NCBI GenBank assembly: GCA_910584305.1
Contig: CAJTZW010000018.1
Location: forward strand, 1 to 27,359
Direction of reading: 5' to 3'
DNA length: 27,359 nt
DNA from: an uncultured Bacilli bacterium
GTDB taxonomy: Bacteria > Bacillota_I > Bacilli_A > RF39 > UBA660
The position numbers and the translations under genes are program-made. This document shows, piece after piece, positions 13,669 through 21,867 of this stretch. Position 1 is the first letter of the stretch. The number at the start of each line of letters is the position of its first letter. The notes below the pieces were generated by a model. It searched no databases. It was not told the DNA's origin and saw only the letters and a program-made list of their open reading frames with translations.

Positions 13669-15168
13669 ATGAAAGAAAAAGGATTTACACTAATAGAATT
13701 ACTTGCAGTAATCGTAGTGCTAGCAATTATAGCCCTTATTGCAGTACCAATGGTACTAGATACGATAGAGAAATCTAGAAAAGGGGCAGCAAGTTCAAGT
13801 ACATATAGTTATGTAAGTGAGGTAGAGACAAAACTAGCTACATATATGTTAAAGAATACAGGTTCTAGTTATAGTGAAGGAAAATATAGTGTAGCAAGAC
13901 TTAAAGAAGATTTAAATATAGAACTAAAAGGAACGATACCAACAGAGGGAAATGTATGTATAGGAAGTGGTGGAACAGTAGTTGAAGCTTCTCTTAAAAT
14001 GAATAATTATATTGTGCACTATGATGGAAAGACAGCAATAACTACAGACTTAACAGATATAGAAGATATTGCTTGTAATGGATTCACATTGCAAGATGAA
14101 GAAGCAAAAGTATACGGAATTAAACGATCATTGACAACTGATTCATCTACATGGGAACGAACAGATGATGCAGTAGGGCTTGTAGCAAATGCTCAAGTAG
14201 GTGAGGTAAGCGTACAAAATGATTTTGATAACATTTACCCATGGAGTGAAATAAAATCATATAATTATAATACAGATACAAAACAAATCACTGCATGGTA
14301 TGGAGACCCTACTTTTACATTTGATGGAAGTAATGGAGAAGTATTAACATATATACCAGAATTCTACTATAAGAGAATACAGGAAAATGGATATGAATAT
14401 ATTTCTATTTCTAAAAAAGAGAAGCAAGGATATACTAAGAGTGAAGCATTTAGTGTAGGAAGATATACAATGTCAGGGGATACAACAAGAGTACATAGTA
14501 GGAGTGGATATAAACCACTTACTAACCATACGATTAGTGATTTCAGAACATATGCAAGAAACTTAGGAGAAGGATTTGGGCAATTAGATTATCACTACTT
14601 TATATTACAACTTTTGTATTTAGTAGAATATGCGGATTATAATAGTCAGGCAAAATTAGGATTAGGAAACGCTAACAACACAGCTCCTATAAACAGTGGA
14701 CAATGTGATATTTTAGGAATGCATTCAGGAAGCACTGATGGTACTGATAATACATCTATTATATATAGGGGAGTAGAAGATATTTTTGGGAATGTATGGC
14801 AATTTGTAGATGGAATAAATATTAGAGATTATAAAACTTATATATGTTATGATTCTAACCAATATGCTGTAGATACTTTTAGCGGTAGTTATAAAGCTTT
14901 AGGTTATACTAATGCGTCCATTGATGGATATGCTTCTAAATTAGGTTATGATTCATCTAATCCTATGGTAGCACTAACTACGGAAGCGATAGGAGATAGC
15001 AACACTAATATGAGTGATTATTATCGTCAACATTCTGGAGATAGAATAGCTCTTGTTGGCGGTAGTTATGAAAATGGACTTGATGCTGGCTTGTGGTATT
15101 ATTGGTTTATCGATTCTTCAAGTTGTGCTTACGTTAACGTCGGTGCTCGACTTATTAAAATTGGATAA
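13669..15168 (+). CDS. Prepilin-like surface protein with C-type-lectin/FGE-fold domain; probable DGR target (variable protein)
   Basis: The 499-aa protein starts with a type IV prepilin leader, MKEKG|FTLIELLAVIVV: cleavage after Gly5, Glu at mature position 5, hydrophobic helix 6-28. It should therefore be processed by a prepilin peptidase and displayed outside. Residues ~30-140 look like a pilin head with Cys pairs. Residues ~190-499 match the module seen in DGR variable and phage tail-tip proteins: FDNIYPWSEIKSYN, YGDPTFTFDGSNGEV, IPEFYYKR, LLYLVEYADYNSQAK, then GVEDIFGNVWQFVDGIN. The end is GGSYENGLDAGLWYYWFIDS followed by NVGARL. This is the C-type lectin / formylglycine-enzyme-like fold whose last ~40 residues vary in DGRs. 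AGGAG is 13 nt from ATG, rather far. Ligand unknown; no RT or template repeat is visible here. Confidence 0.78.
   Translation: MKEKGFTLIELLAVIVVLAIIALIAVPMVLDTIEKSRKGAASSSTYSYVSEVETKLATYMLKNTGSSYSEGKYSVARLKEDLNIELKGTIPTEGNVCIGSGGTVVEASLKMNNYIVHYDGKTAITTDLTDIEDIACNGFTLQDEEAKVYGIKRSLTTDSSTWERTDDAVGLVANAQVGEVSVQNDFDNIYPWSEIKSYNYNTDTKQITAWYGDPTFTFDGSNGEVLTYIPEFYYKRIQENGYEYISISKKEKQGYTKSEAFSVGRYTMSGDTTRVHSRSGYKPLTNHTISDFRTYARNLGEGFGQLDYHYFILQLLYLVEYADYNSQAKLGLGNANNTAPINSGQCDILGMHSGSTDGTDNTSIIYRGVEDIFGNVWQFVDGINIRDYKTYICYDSNQYAVDTFSGSYKALGYTNASIDGYASKLGYDSSNPMVALTTEAIGDSNTNMSDYYRQHSGDRIALVGGSYENGLDAGLWYYWFIDSSSCAYVNVGARLIKIG
15061..15145 (+). other. Candidate DGR variable region (VR)
   Basis: Residues 464-494 occupy the ligand-binding face in this family. 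The codons at the expected variable positions all end in T or C: Ser466, Tyr467, Leu471, Asp472, Tyr477, Tyr478, Phe480, Ile481, Asp482, Cys486, Ala487, Tyr488, Val489, Asn490. Such NNY codons are what adenine mutagenesis of AAT/AAC template codons produces. The 3' end (about 15138-15152, GTCGGTGCTCGA) is relatively GC-rich like an initiation-of-mutagenic-homing site. Confidence 0.6.
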
Positions 15169-15216
15169 ATTAGAAAATCAAGGTAGACTATATGTAGGGA
15201 TTTTATATAAACATCC

Positions 15217-15246
15217 AAAAGAGAACGAATAATTTTGTTCTTTTTC
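15217..15246 (+). terminator. Terminator after the prepilin-like gene
   Basis: Arms AAAAGAGAAC and GTTCTTTTT with one mismatch or bulge, then a T-rich run. Confidence 0.6.
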
Positions 15247-15247
15247 T

Positions 15248-15275
15248 TTGCTTTCTTTTTAATTTTGGTTATAAT
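15248..15275 (+). promoter_or_regulatory. Promoter of the three-gene hypothetical unit
   Basis: TTGCTT (15248-15253), 16-nt spacer, TATAAT (15270-15275), directly after the preceding terminator. Confidence 0.6.
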
Positions 15276-15301
15276 GTTATTGGAAGGAGAGTTAATACTT
15301 T

Positions 15302-15688
15302 ATGAAATTGAATTATAATTTTGATGTTACGTTAGAGCCTATTATTAATTTGTGTGATCCGCTTGCAGATTGGTTTGAAAGAAATCAGGCAGTAATGGCA
15401 GCGTATCATATGACCCAGAAAGGGTATCCTTGTTTAGAGAATACCTTAGTATCTATGGATATTAAGATATTGAATAAAATGGCGAATGCAGGTCTTGCAC
15501 AATTGGAAATTCCAAGTACACTTCCTGTGTCTAATGGGGAAAAGGCAGTGAATGCTGCGATGGCAATTTCTCGTGTATATATGCAAAATCAAGATAAGTT
15601 AAGTGCTATTGCTAAAGATAAGTATTATATTGATGTTGAAAATTTGCAAAAAACAAGAAAAAAAGTTAAGATGATTAAGAATATTTAG
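15302..15688 (+). CDS. Hypothetical protein (128 aa)
   Basis: I do not recognise this protein. It has an AAGGAGAG site before ATG and its own promoter. It is soluble and probably largely helical in the middle (DPLADWFERNQAVMAAYHMTQKG, NKMANAGLAQLEI, AVNAAMAISRVYMQ), with a basic C-terminal tail (KTRKKVKMIK). There are no signal peptide, membrane segments or metal motifs. It is the first gene of a unit with 15772 and 16157 (gaps 83 and 22 nt). A weak 8-bp hairpin (AAAACTAC/GTAGTTTT, 15694-15713) lies after it, which may reduce downstream transcription. Confidence 0.8.
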   Translation: MKLNYNFDVTLEPIINLCDPLADWFERNQAVMAAYHMTQKGYPCLENTLVSMDIKILNKMANAGLAQLEIPSTLPVSNGEKAVNAAMAISRVYMQNQDKLSAIAKDKYYIDVENLQKTRKKVKMIKNI

Positions 15689-15771
15689 AATAGAAAACTA
15701 CTAGTGTAGTTTTAACTGTAGGATATAGGATTACAGTATGAATAATGCATTATATAGGAGGATAGAATCAT

Positions 15772-16134
15772 ATGTTGTATAGAAATATAGTTATTGATGA
15801 ACAACTATTAGAAGGTATTCTGTGGGAGCGTATGAATATTCAAATGGCTTTTACTGCAGTATGGGATGGTAATCAGCTAAAGAAACTGAATCAAATTTAT
15901 TATAATGAGAAATTTAAACCTGTATATGGAGAATATAAGAATTGTTTATATCTTTCGAGTGATTATACACACCTAAAGTTAATGGAAGGAAAGTTGGATG
16001 ATATGGATATTTGTTTTGTGAATACAGGATTTAATGATTCACTTGGTATTAATATGGAACATGAAATACCTGTACATTCAATCCAAGGAGTACAGGGGTT
16101 ACTTGAAAAAACATCTTCTAGGAAATCCTTATAA
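15772..16134 (+). CDS. Hypothetical protein (120 aa)
   Basis: An unrecognised soluble protein. TAGGAGGA precedes ATG with good spacing. The sequence mixes strands and short helices (AFTAVWDGNQLKKLNQIYYN, NCLYLSSDYTHLKLMEGKLD, MDICFVNTGFND). No catalytic motif is visible. It sits 22 nt before the 498-aa gene and is likely co-transcribed with it. Confidence 0.8.
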   Translation: MLYRNIVIDEQLLEGILWERMNIQMAFTAVWDGNQLKKLNQIYYNEKFKPVYGEYKNCLYLSSDYTHLKLMEGKLDDMDICFVNTGFNDSLGINMEHEIPVHSIQGVQGLLEKTSSRKSL

Positions 16135-16156
16135 TATTAGGTAAGGAAGGCATTGT

Positions 16157-17653
16157 ATGAGCTTGTTGAATAAATTATTAGGAAAAGAAGAATCTCAAAA
16201 TAAGGATAAATATAGTGTTCAAGAAAAATCATTTAATTCTATAGAAAAAATTGATGAATCTATTTTTGAAAGTGCCGAATTATTACAGATTGCAAGTGAA
16301 GGGGTATTAGATACAAATTCTCCTTTAGCGATTCGAAAGATGCAACACAATTTAAAAATTTTGACACAAAAGGCTAAACAAGAGGGGAAAATAGATAGGT
16401 TTATGTTGATTCGAGATGACGATTTCTTTCCACTTGATTGGCAGTGGCGGGTTTCTTCTAAGAATACTTGTATTTTAAAGACTAGACTTTCTTTATCTGA
16501 TACACTCAGAACAGAATATGCTTTGGAAGAAGCGAGTTTGGTTAACCGAGTACATGGTTTACTTCTACCGGTTTCTAAAGAAGATACAGATAAGGCTCTA
16601 TCCAATGTGGATAAGGATGTAGGAAGTTTATTTGTTCCTGCTCATTTTCGTTCTACAAAGCATTTTACTATAAATACTCCTTTAGGGGTTACAGGTAATT
16701 ATAATTCGGTGGCGCAAAATCGTAATTTTACAATAATGGATGATATAAGTTCTTTTTTATCTTCTGGTTATGGGTATTCAGTAGCTTACCGTGATGCGTA
16801 TTTGGATGTGACGCATGAGAGTTTGCCAATTTCTAAAGAAGCGATTGTTTTAATTGAAGAGAGTAGATATCATAAAATCATAGAAGACCCTATCATTTCA
16901 GAACAATTAAAGTCGAGAAAGGTTATTGTGTATAGGGGAGATGAATATCTTGCAATCAATATGATTCTGAGTGAACAAGGTATTTTACCATCGCAAATGG
17001 GGGATAAGTATTTTCATTATGACGAAGAGATTCAAAGTATTATAGATACAAGTGTTCAGGATTTAGCGAAAACAAACCATCTATTATATAATCAAAATCA
17101 TGGAGGTCCTAATGGACATTTTACAGATTTCTATGATGAGAAAAATCTGGATTATCAAAATAGTATTGAGCAGTTCGTACAGTTTTTACAATCAAGATTT
17201 CCAGAACATAGTCAAATCATTACAACACAAACGATTCAAAATGCAATCTTTGCGGGTCAAATTATAGAGACGATTGGAACAAAAGACTTGTTGCATGCGA
17301 TAGAGGAATATAATGTGTTGTTTCAAAAACAATTTTATGAAAATGTAAAATCTTATGTGCAGGATAGGAGTAAAATAACTCCAGAAATTAGTGAAATATT
17401 TCAAAAAACAGTAATGCGTATCCAGGCCTATTATCTCGGAAATGAAAAAGATACTTATGATATAGAAACTCAAAAATTATTAGAGGATAAAATTCAGCAT
17501 TTTTATCAAGATAGGACTGTACAAGAACAACTTGTCTGTGCGAATACTATATGGAATACATTACATCAAACTATCAATTTAGAGTATCAAAGTAGCAATC
17601 CTACCCAAAATGGTGATGTGGAGTCACAAGAAGAATATCGAAGACAAAAATAA
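16157..17653 (+). CDS. Hypothetical protein (498 aa)
   Basis: I do not recognise the family. AAGGAAGG lies 7-8 nt before ATG. It begins MSLLNKLLGKEESQ, a charged N-terminal helix like that of some membrane-associated scaffold proteins, but no true membrane segment follows. Residues ~80-260 are mixed alpha/beta with DDDFFPLDWQWRV and VHGLLLPVSKED. Residues ~330-480 are helical and rich in Gln/Glu. A strong terminator closes the unit. Nothing suggests a phage or mobile origin, and codon use looks like the core genes around it. Confidence 0.85.
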   Translation: MSLLNKLLGKEESQNKDKYSVQEKSFNSIEKIDESIFESAELLQIASEGVLDTNSPLAIRKMQHNLKILTQKAKQEGKIDRFMLIRDDDFFPLDWQWRVSSKNTCILKTRLSLSDTLRTEYALEEASLVNRVHGLLLPVSKEDTDKALSNVDKDVGSLFVPAHFRSTKHFTINTPLGVTGNYNSVAQNRNFTIMDDISSFLSSGYGYSVAYRDAYLDVTHESLPISKEAIVLIEESRYHKIIEDPIISEQLKSRKVIVYRGDEYLAINMILSEQGILPSQMGDKYFHYDEEIQSIIDTSVQDLAKTNHLLYNQNHGGPNGHFTDFYDEKNLDYQNSIEQFVQFLQSRFPEHSQIITTQTIQNAIFAGQIIETIGTKDLLHAIEEYNVLFQKQFYENVKSYVQDRSKITPEISEIFQKTVMRIQAYYLGNEKDTYDIETQKLLEDKIQHFYQDRTVQEQLVCANTIWNTLHQTINLEYQSSNPTQNGDVESQEEYRRQK

Positions 17654-17663
17654 CAATTTATTT

Positions 17664-17700
17664 AAGAAAGCAAATAGGATAATTTGTTTTCTTTTTGTTT
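17664..17700 (+). terminator. Strong intrinsic terminator
   Basis: 12-bp stem AAGAAAGCAAAT/ATTTGTTTTCTT with one G-U and a 6-nt loop, then T-rich sequence. Confidence 0.85.
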
Positions 17701-17710
17701 AAAAATCATG

Positions 17711-17716
17711 TATAAT
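17711..17716 (+). promoter_or_regulatory. mutL -10 element
   Basis: Consensus TATAAT, 17 nt before the start codon. The -35 is not clear. The transcript leader would be only about 10 nt and the ribosome binding site AGGTGA (17723-17728) lies at its start. Confidence 0.45.
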
Positions 17717-17733
17717 GGTGGTAGGTGAAGTAT

Positions 17734-19518
17734 ATGGCAAAGATTAAAGTAATGGATGAGTTGCTTGCCAATAAAATTGCTGCTGGGGAAGTAGTAGAAA
17801 GATGTGCAAGTGTTGTTAAAGAGTTGGTAGAGAATAGTATTGATGCAGATAGTCATGAAATTAAAGTATATATAGAAGAAGCTGGTACAAAATCAATTCA
17901 GGTCATTGATGATGGAATTGGTATGGATAAAGAAGATGCGGTGCTTGCCTTTGGTAGACATGCAACAAGCAAATTGAAAACAGAAGATGATTTATACCAA
18001 ATTGATACCCTAGGATTTAGGGGAGAGGCTTTGGCTTCTATTGCAAGTGTAAGTGATGTTATTTTAAAAACGTCTATTGGGAAAGTTGGAACATGTGTAG
18101 AACTTCATGGAGGAAAAGTTGTATCTATAGAGAGTTCTGATGCGAGACGTGGAACTTCTATGACTGTTAAAAATTTATTTTATAATACACCCGCTAGACT
18201 GAAGCATATGAAAAGTTTATATACAGAGCTTTCTTCCATTGTTGATTATATGAACAAGATAGCTTTATCTCATCCAAATATTAAATTTACGCTTATAAAT
18301 AATGATAATGTTCTTTTAAAAACGGATGGTAGTGGGCAACTTCTTAAAACGATTAAGGATATTTATGGTATTAGTATAGTAAAGAAAATGTTATCTGTAG
18401 AAGCCAGTGATGCTGATTACGATGTAAGAGGGTATATATCCTTACCAGAAGTACATCGTTCAAGTCGTAACCACATGATTACACTCGTAAATGGTAGGGT
18501 AGTTCGCAATAGTGAACTTAATAAAACAATTAATGATGCATATCATTCTTATAAGCCAGATACAAGATATCCCATTGTAGTGCTTATGATTGATGTAGAT
18601 CCTAGTTTAATTGATGTAAATATTCATCCAACGAAAATGGATATTAAATTTTCTAAGTTAGAAGAATTAAAAACATTGATTGCAGATATGATTCACAAAG
18701 AATTAAAAAAGGGAACATTTATTCCAAATGCAGTTGAAGAGGAGTTTGATATAAAAGAAGAAAAACCTAGGTATGTAGAACAAAAAATATCATTTGGTAC
18801 AATAAATGAAGAGGTAGAGGATTATATTATTATTGATGAAGGAAAAAATGATAACCAATTATTTTCTTTAGAGGGTTTAGGTGAGCAGAATCCAAAACAG
18901 GAGGAAAGGAAAGAAGATAGACTGCCTGATTTATATCCTGTAGGAGTCGTTCATGGTACTTACATTATTTGTCAAAATGATAAGGGAATGTATTTGATTG
19001 ACCAGCATGCAGCAAAAGAGCGCTGTAATTATGAGTATTATAAAAAGAAGTTTGGTAATCCTACAAATGAAAATACTGCGATGTTATTTCCTTATACAGA
19101 AGAATTTACTGCTAGTGAGTATATTATCTTAAAAGAAAATTTTGATGTATTACGAAATATCGGGTTTGTAGTTGAAGAATTTGGAGTAAACTCTATTATT
19201 GTAAAGGCGCATCCTGTTTGGTTAAAAACTGAGGATGTTGAAGATTCGATTCGTAAAATATTGGAATTAGTAATTTCTATGGAGAAGAATTTTAGTATTG
19301 AGAAATTTAATGAAAGTGCAGCTACAATGCTTTCTTGTAAGAAAGCAATTAAAGCAAATGACTTTATTACACAGGCAGAGATGGAAAAATTGATTGAGGA
19401 TCTTCATCAATGTGAAAATCCATTTCACTGTCCGCATGGTAGACCTACAATGATATTTTATTCTAATTATGATTTAGAAAAGTTATTCAAGCGCAGTGGT
19501 TTTGAAAATAGTCAATAG
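17734..19518 (+). CDS. mutL: DNA mismatch repair endonuclease MutL
   Basis: MutL links mismatch recognition by MutS to strand incision. The 594 aa hold an N-terminal GHKL ATPase with Glu30 and Asn34 in KELVENSIDA, DDGIGM (59-64) and GFRGEAL (94-100). A variable linker runs about 335-405. The C-terminal endonuclease domain has DQHAAKERCNYE from Asp423 (the DQHA-x2-E-x4-E metal motif), SCKKAIKAND, and the terminal CPHGRPT (Cys566, His568). It is thus an endonuclease-active type, as in bacteria lacking MutH. ATG 17734 is used rather than GTG 17725, which is inside the Shine-Dalgarno. mutS is not adjacent in this window. Confidence 0.96.
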   Translation: MAKIKVMDELLANKIAAGEVVERCASVVKELVENSIDADSHEIKVYIEEAGTKSIQVIDDGIGMDKEDAVLAFGRHATSKLKTEDDLYQIDTLGFRGEALASIASVSDVILKTSIGKVGTCVELHGGKVVSIESSDARRGTSMTVKNLFYNTPARLKHMKSLYTELSSIVDYMNKIALSHPNIKFTLINNDNVLLKTDGSGQLLKTIKDIYGISIVKKMLSVEASDADYDVRGYISLPEVHRSSRNHMITLVNGRVVRNSELNKTINDAYHSYKPDTRYPIVVLMIDVDPSLIDVNIHPTKMDIKFSKLEELKTLIADMIHKELKKGTFIPNAVEEEFDIKEEKPRYVEQKISFGTINEEVEDYIIIDEGKNDNQLFSLEGLGEQNPKQEERKEDRLPDLYPVGVVHGTYIICQNDKGMYLIDQHAAKERCNYEYYKKKFGNPTNENTAMLFPYTEEFTASEYIILKENFDVLRNIGFVVEEFGVNSIIVKAHPVWLKTEDVEDSIRKILELVISMEKNFSIEKFNESAATMLSCKKAIKANDFITQAEMEKLIEDLHQCENPFHCPHGRPTMIFYSNYDLEKLFKRSGFENSQ

Positions 19519-19691
19519 GACAACCAAATTTCAACAATATTGGAATTTGATTATGAATAAAAAAATTAAAATTTTGCGCTAATCAAGGTGTATAAAAATT
19601 TTAAATACATATGATTTACAGTAATACGATTAAAATTTGTTTACTTACATTTAGGAATATGTTATTTTAATAGTGTAAAGGAGTGGATAGT

Positions 19692-20942
19692 ATGTTTTGT
19701 GCTGAATGTGGTACAAAAAATGAACCTGGTGCACAATTTTGTGAAAACTGTGGTCACAAATTAGAAGAGAATGTTGTGATGAGCGGTGCAACGAAGGCAC
19801 CAAAAACTGGTAAGAGTTTTTCTACAAAAATAAAGGAGATGTCTAAGAAAAACAAAATTATTTCTGCCATAGTAACTGTTGTTATTGTAGCATTTATTAT
19901 TGTATATTTTGTTTTAAGTAGTATAACAAATCCTAAGAATATTGCAGAGAAATTCTTTAATGCAACAATGTCTTATGATGTAGATGCAATGTATTCATTT
20001 TTAGATATTGAAAGTAGTGAATTTACTACAAAAGAGATGTTTAAGAAAATTAAAGAGGATGATATCGACGGTGATATTCCAAAGGTGTTGAATTATACAG
20101 TTGGGAAACCTGTTACTTCAGTGGATGGTCTTAGTACAACTGTAACTATTACATATGTACTGGATGGAAGAAGTAGTTCTGATACAGCTGATATCAAGCT
20201 TATAAAGAATAAAAATAAGAAGTGGTTATTCTTTGATGATTGGAAGATTAATGTGTCTGGAGCAGATATTGTTAAGGGATATCAGATCAAAGTTATGAAA
20301 GATTCTAAAGTAATGGTTGAGGGAATCGAAGTTAACAAGAAATATATTGACAAGAAAGAATCCAATGATTCATTCGATGTATATACTATGCCAGCTATGT
20401 TTGGAACATCATATGATATTGTGATTGATTTACCTATTGGGATTGAACTTGAAGATGATATTTATGTAAGTAAGGGATCTTCTTATACATATAGGTTATC
20501 TTTAAGTAGTTTATCTAAGGATGTGCAAGATAAACTAAGTATTGCAGTAAAAACAAATTTACAAACATTATATGATGGTGTCAAAGATCATAAATCCTTT
20601 GATGATATTAGGGCAACCTTTGATTATAAGGATGCTGATTTAACAACTTTAAAGGATGTATATGAAGATTTGATTGGTGATATTGGAGATGATATTACAT
20701 TAACTAAAATTGAATTTAAGGATGTTACACTTAGTAGTGTAAATATTGATGAGAATGGAAATTTGTATGTGTCGTTTAAAGTTACATATGATTATTCTTT
20801 GTCTTACCAATCTGGGGATGAGACAAAAACACATGATAGTAACGACTATGATTATATGGATTTAACATTTGATTATGTAGATGATGAATTTAAATTGGTT
20901 GATGCATCAAGTTTAAATACATATTTTTCAAAATATTATTAG
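19692..20942 (+). CDS. Zinc-ribbon membrane protein with extracellular domains (TcaA/YvbJ-like)
   Basis: The 416-aa protein starts with a zinc ribbon, MFCAECGTKN...FCENCG (Cys3, Cys6, Cys17, Cys20). A basic stretch and one membrane helix (about 55-77) follow, then a long outward Asp/Lys-rich portion. Residues ~79-125 (NPKNIAEKFFNATMSYDVDAMYSFL) resemble an NTF2-like segment of TcaA/YvbJ proteins, followed by strand-rich domains. The topology is cytoplasmic zinc finger, single helix, extracellular tail; a sensing or envelope role is inferred. ATG 19692 is used because AAGGAG lies 8 nt upstream; the in-frame GTG at 19683 is too close to it. It is followed 15 nt later by a second zinc-ribbon membrane gene. 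The gap 19519-19691 shows only a weak inverted repeat. Confidence 0.75.
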   Translation: MFCAECGTKNEPGAQFCENCGHKLEENVVMSGATKAPKTGKSFSTKIKEMSKKNKIISAIVTVVIVAFIIVYFVLSSITNPKNIAEKFFNATMSYDVDAMYSFLDIESSEFTTKEMFKKIKEDDIDGDIPKVLNYTVGKPVTSVDGLSTTVTITYVLDGRSSSDTADIKLIKNKNKKWLFFDDWKINVSGADIVKGYQIKVMKDSKVMVEGIEVNKKYIDKKESNDSFDVYTMPAMFGTSYDIVIDLPIGIELEDDIYVSKGSSYTYRLSLSSLSKDVQDKLSIAVKTNLQTLYDGVKDHKSFDDIRATFDYKDADLTTLKDVYEDLIGDIGDDITLTKIEFKDVTLSSVNIDENGNLYVSFKVTYDYSLSYQSGDETKTHDSNDYDYMDLTFDYVDDEFKLVDASSLNTYFSKYY

Positions 20943-20957
20943 GAAGAAGGAATTAAA

Positions 20958-21719
20958 ATGGCAAAATTTTGTACAAAATGTGGAAGAGAACTAAGTGAGG
21001 GAGAGGTATGTAATTGTACACAAACAGTTACAACAACTTCTAATGTAAGCAATACACCAGTAGATGTAAAAGAAAACTTTATGGATTGTGTAAACGTATT
21101 TAAAAAAATATTTACAAAACCATTTGAAGCAATTAAAGAATTTGTTTGTGAAAATAAATATGTTGCAGGAATTATTATGACTGTAGTAGCAGCTTTATCT
21201 ACAGGAATATACAAAATTGCAACTTTAAAGAATATGTATTCAGCAAATAGTTCTATCGATTCATTTACTGCAAGTGATTTTTCTGATATGCTTAGCAATG
21301 TACTTTCAGGGGGATCTATTGGTAGTAGAGAGCCTGAATATTTAAAAGAATTTATGACAACATTTGCTACAAATTTAGTAGAATATGCTTTGATTATAGC
21401 AATTGGATATTTCATTGTATCTAAATTACTTAAAGGAACTGCTTCTTTTAAACAAATGATTACTGCTGTTGGTATTAGTTTATCTATAGTATTTGCAGCT
21501 AATATTATTAACTCTATTTTGGTATTTATTGATGGTGAATTGATAGCTAATATACGAGTATATATATCTTCATTTGCTACTATATTAAGTACATTAATTC
21601 TTTATGGTTCTGTAAAACAAGTGTCTGGAGTAGATGAAAACAAATTGTTTGTAAGTATAGCTTCAATGTCTGTATTTGCGACGATTGTAATGGATATAAT
21701 TCAAAAATTGTTTAAATAA
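20958..21719 (+). CDS. Zinc-ribbon protein with C-terminal multi-pass membrane domain (YIP1-like)
   Basis: The 253 aa begin MAKFCTKCGRELSEGEVCNC, a zinc ribbon with CxxC and an unusual CxC second pair (Cys5, Cys8, Cys18, Cys20). An acidic linker follows, then about five hydrophobic segments (approximately 70-90, 132-155, 165-190, 200-218, 228-250), giving the look of a Yip1/DUF-type membrane module. AGGAAGAAGG precedes ATG. It is co-transcribed with the preceding zinc-ribbon protein, which suggests the two act together at the membrane. Function unknown. Confidence 0.75.
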   Translation: MAKFCTKCGRELSEGEVCNCTQTVTTTSNVSNTPVDVKENFMDCVNVFKKIFTKPFEAIKEFVCENKYVAGIIMTVVAALSTGIYKIATLKNMYSANSSIDSFTASDFSDMLSNVLSGGSIGSREPEYLKEFMTTFATNLVEYALIIAIGYFIVSKLLKGTASFKQMITAVGISLSIVFAANIINSILVFIDGELIANIRVYISSFATILSTLILYGSVKQVSGVDENKLFVSIASMSVFATIVMDIIQKLFK

Positions 21720-21728
21720 ACGTATGTG

Positions 21729-21753
21729 AACAACACTTCTAGTGTTGTTTTTC
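21729..21753 (+). terminator. Intrinsic terminator
   Basis: Perfect 9-bp stem AACAACACT/AGTGTTGTT, 3-nt loop, then T-rich. Confidence 0.9.
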
Positions 21754-21794
21754 GTTGGATTTTTCCTTCTTTTATGATAAAACTGATTTATACT

Positions 21795-21823
21795 TTGACG
21801 AATATATTAATTTCTGTTATAAT
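21795..21823 (+). promoter_or_regulatory. Promoter of the RNase J-like gene
   Basis: TTGACG (21795-21800), 17-nt spacer, TGT-TATAAT extended -10 (21815-21823). Confidence 0.8.
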
Positions 21824-21867
21824 GAACTAGTGATTTCATCTATCAAAAATAAAGAAAGGAGTAAATA

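Noticed and set aside
15140..15231. An alternative frame at the end of the prepilin gene reads ENQGRLYVGILYKHPKENE before a stop.
   Set aside because: It looks protein-like, but it has no start or ribosome binding site and overlaps the real gene in another frame. It may be a remnant or chance; not enough to call a gene.
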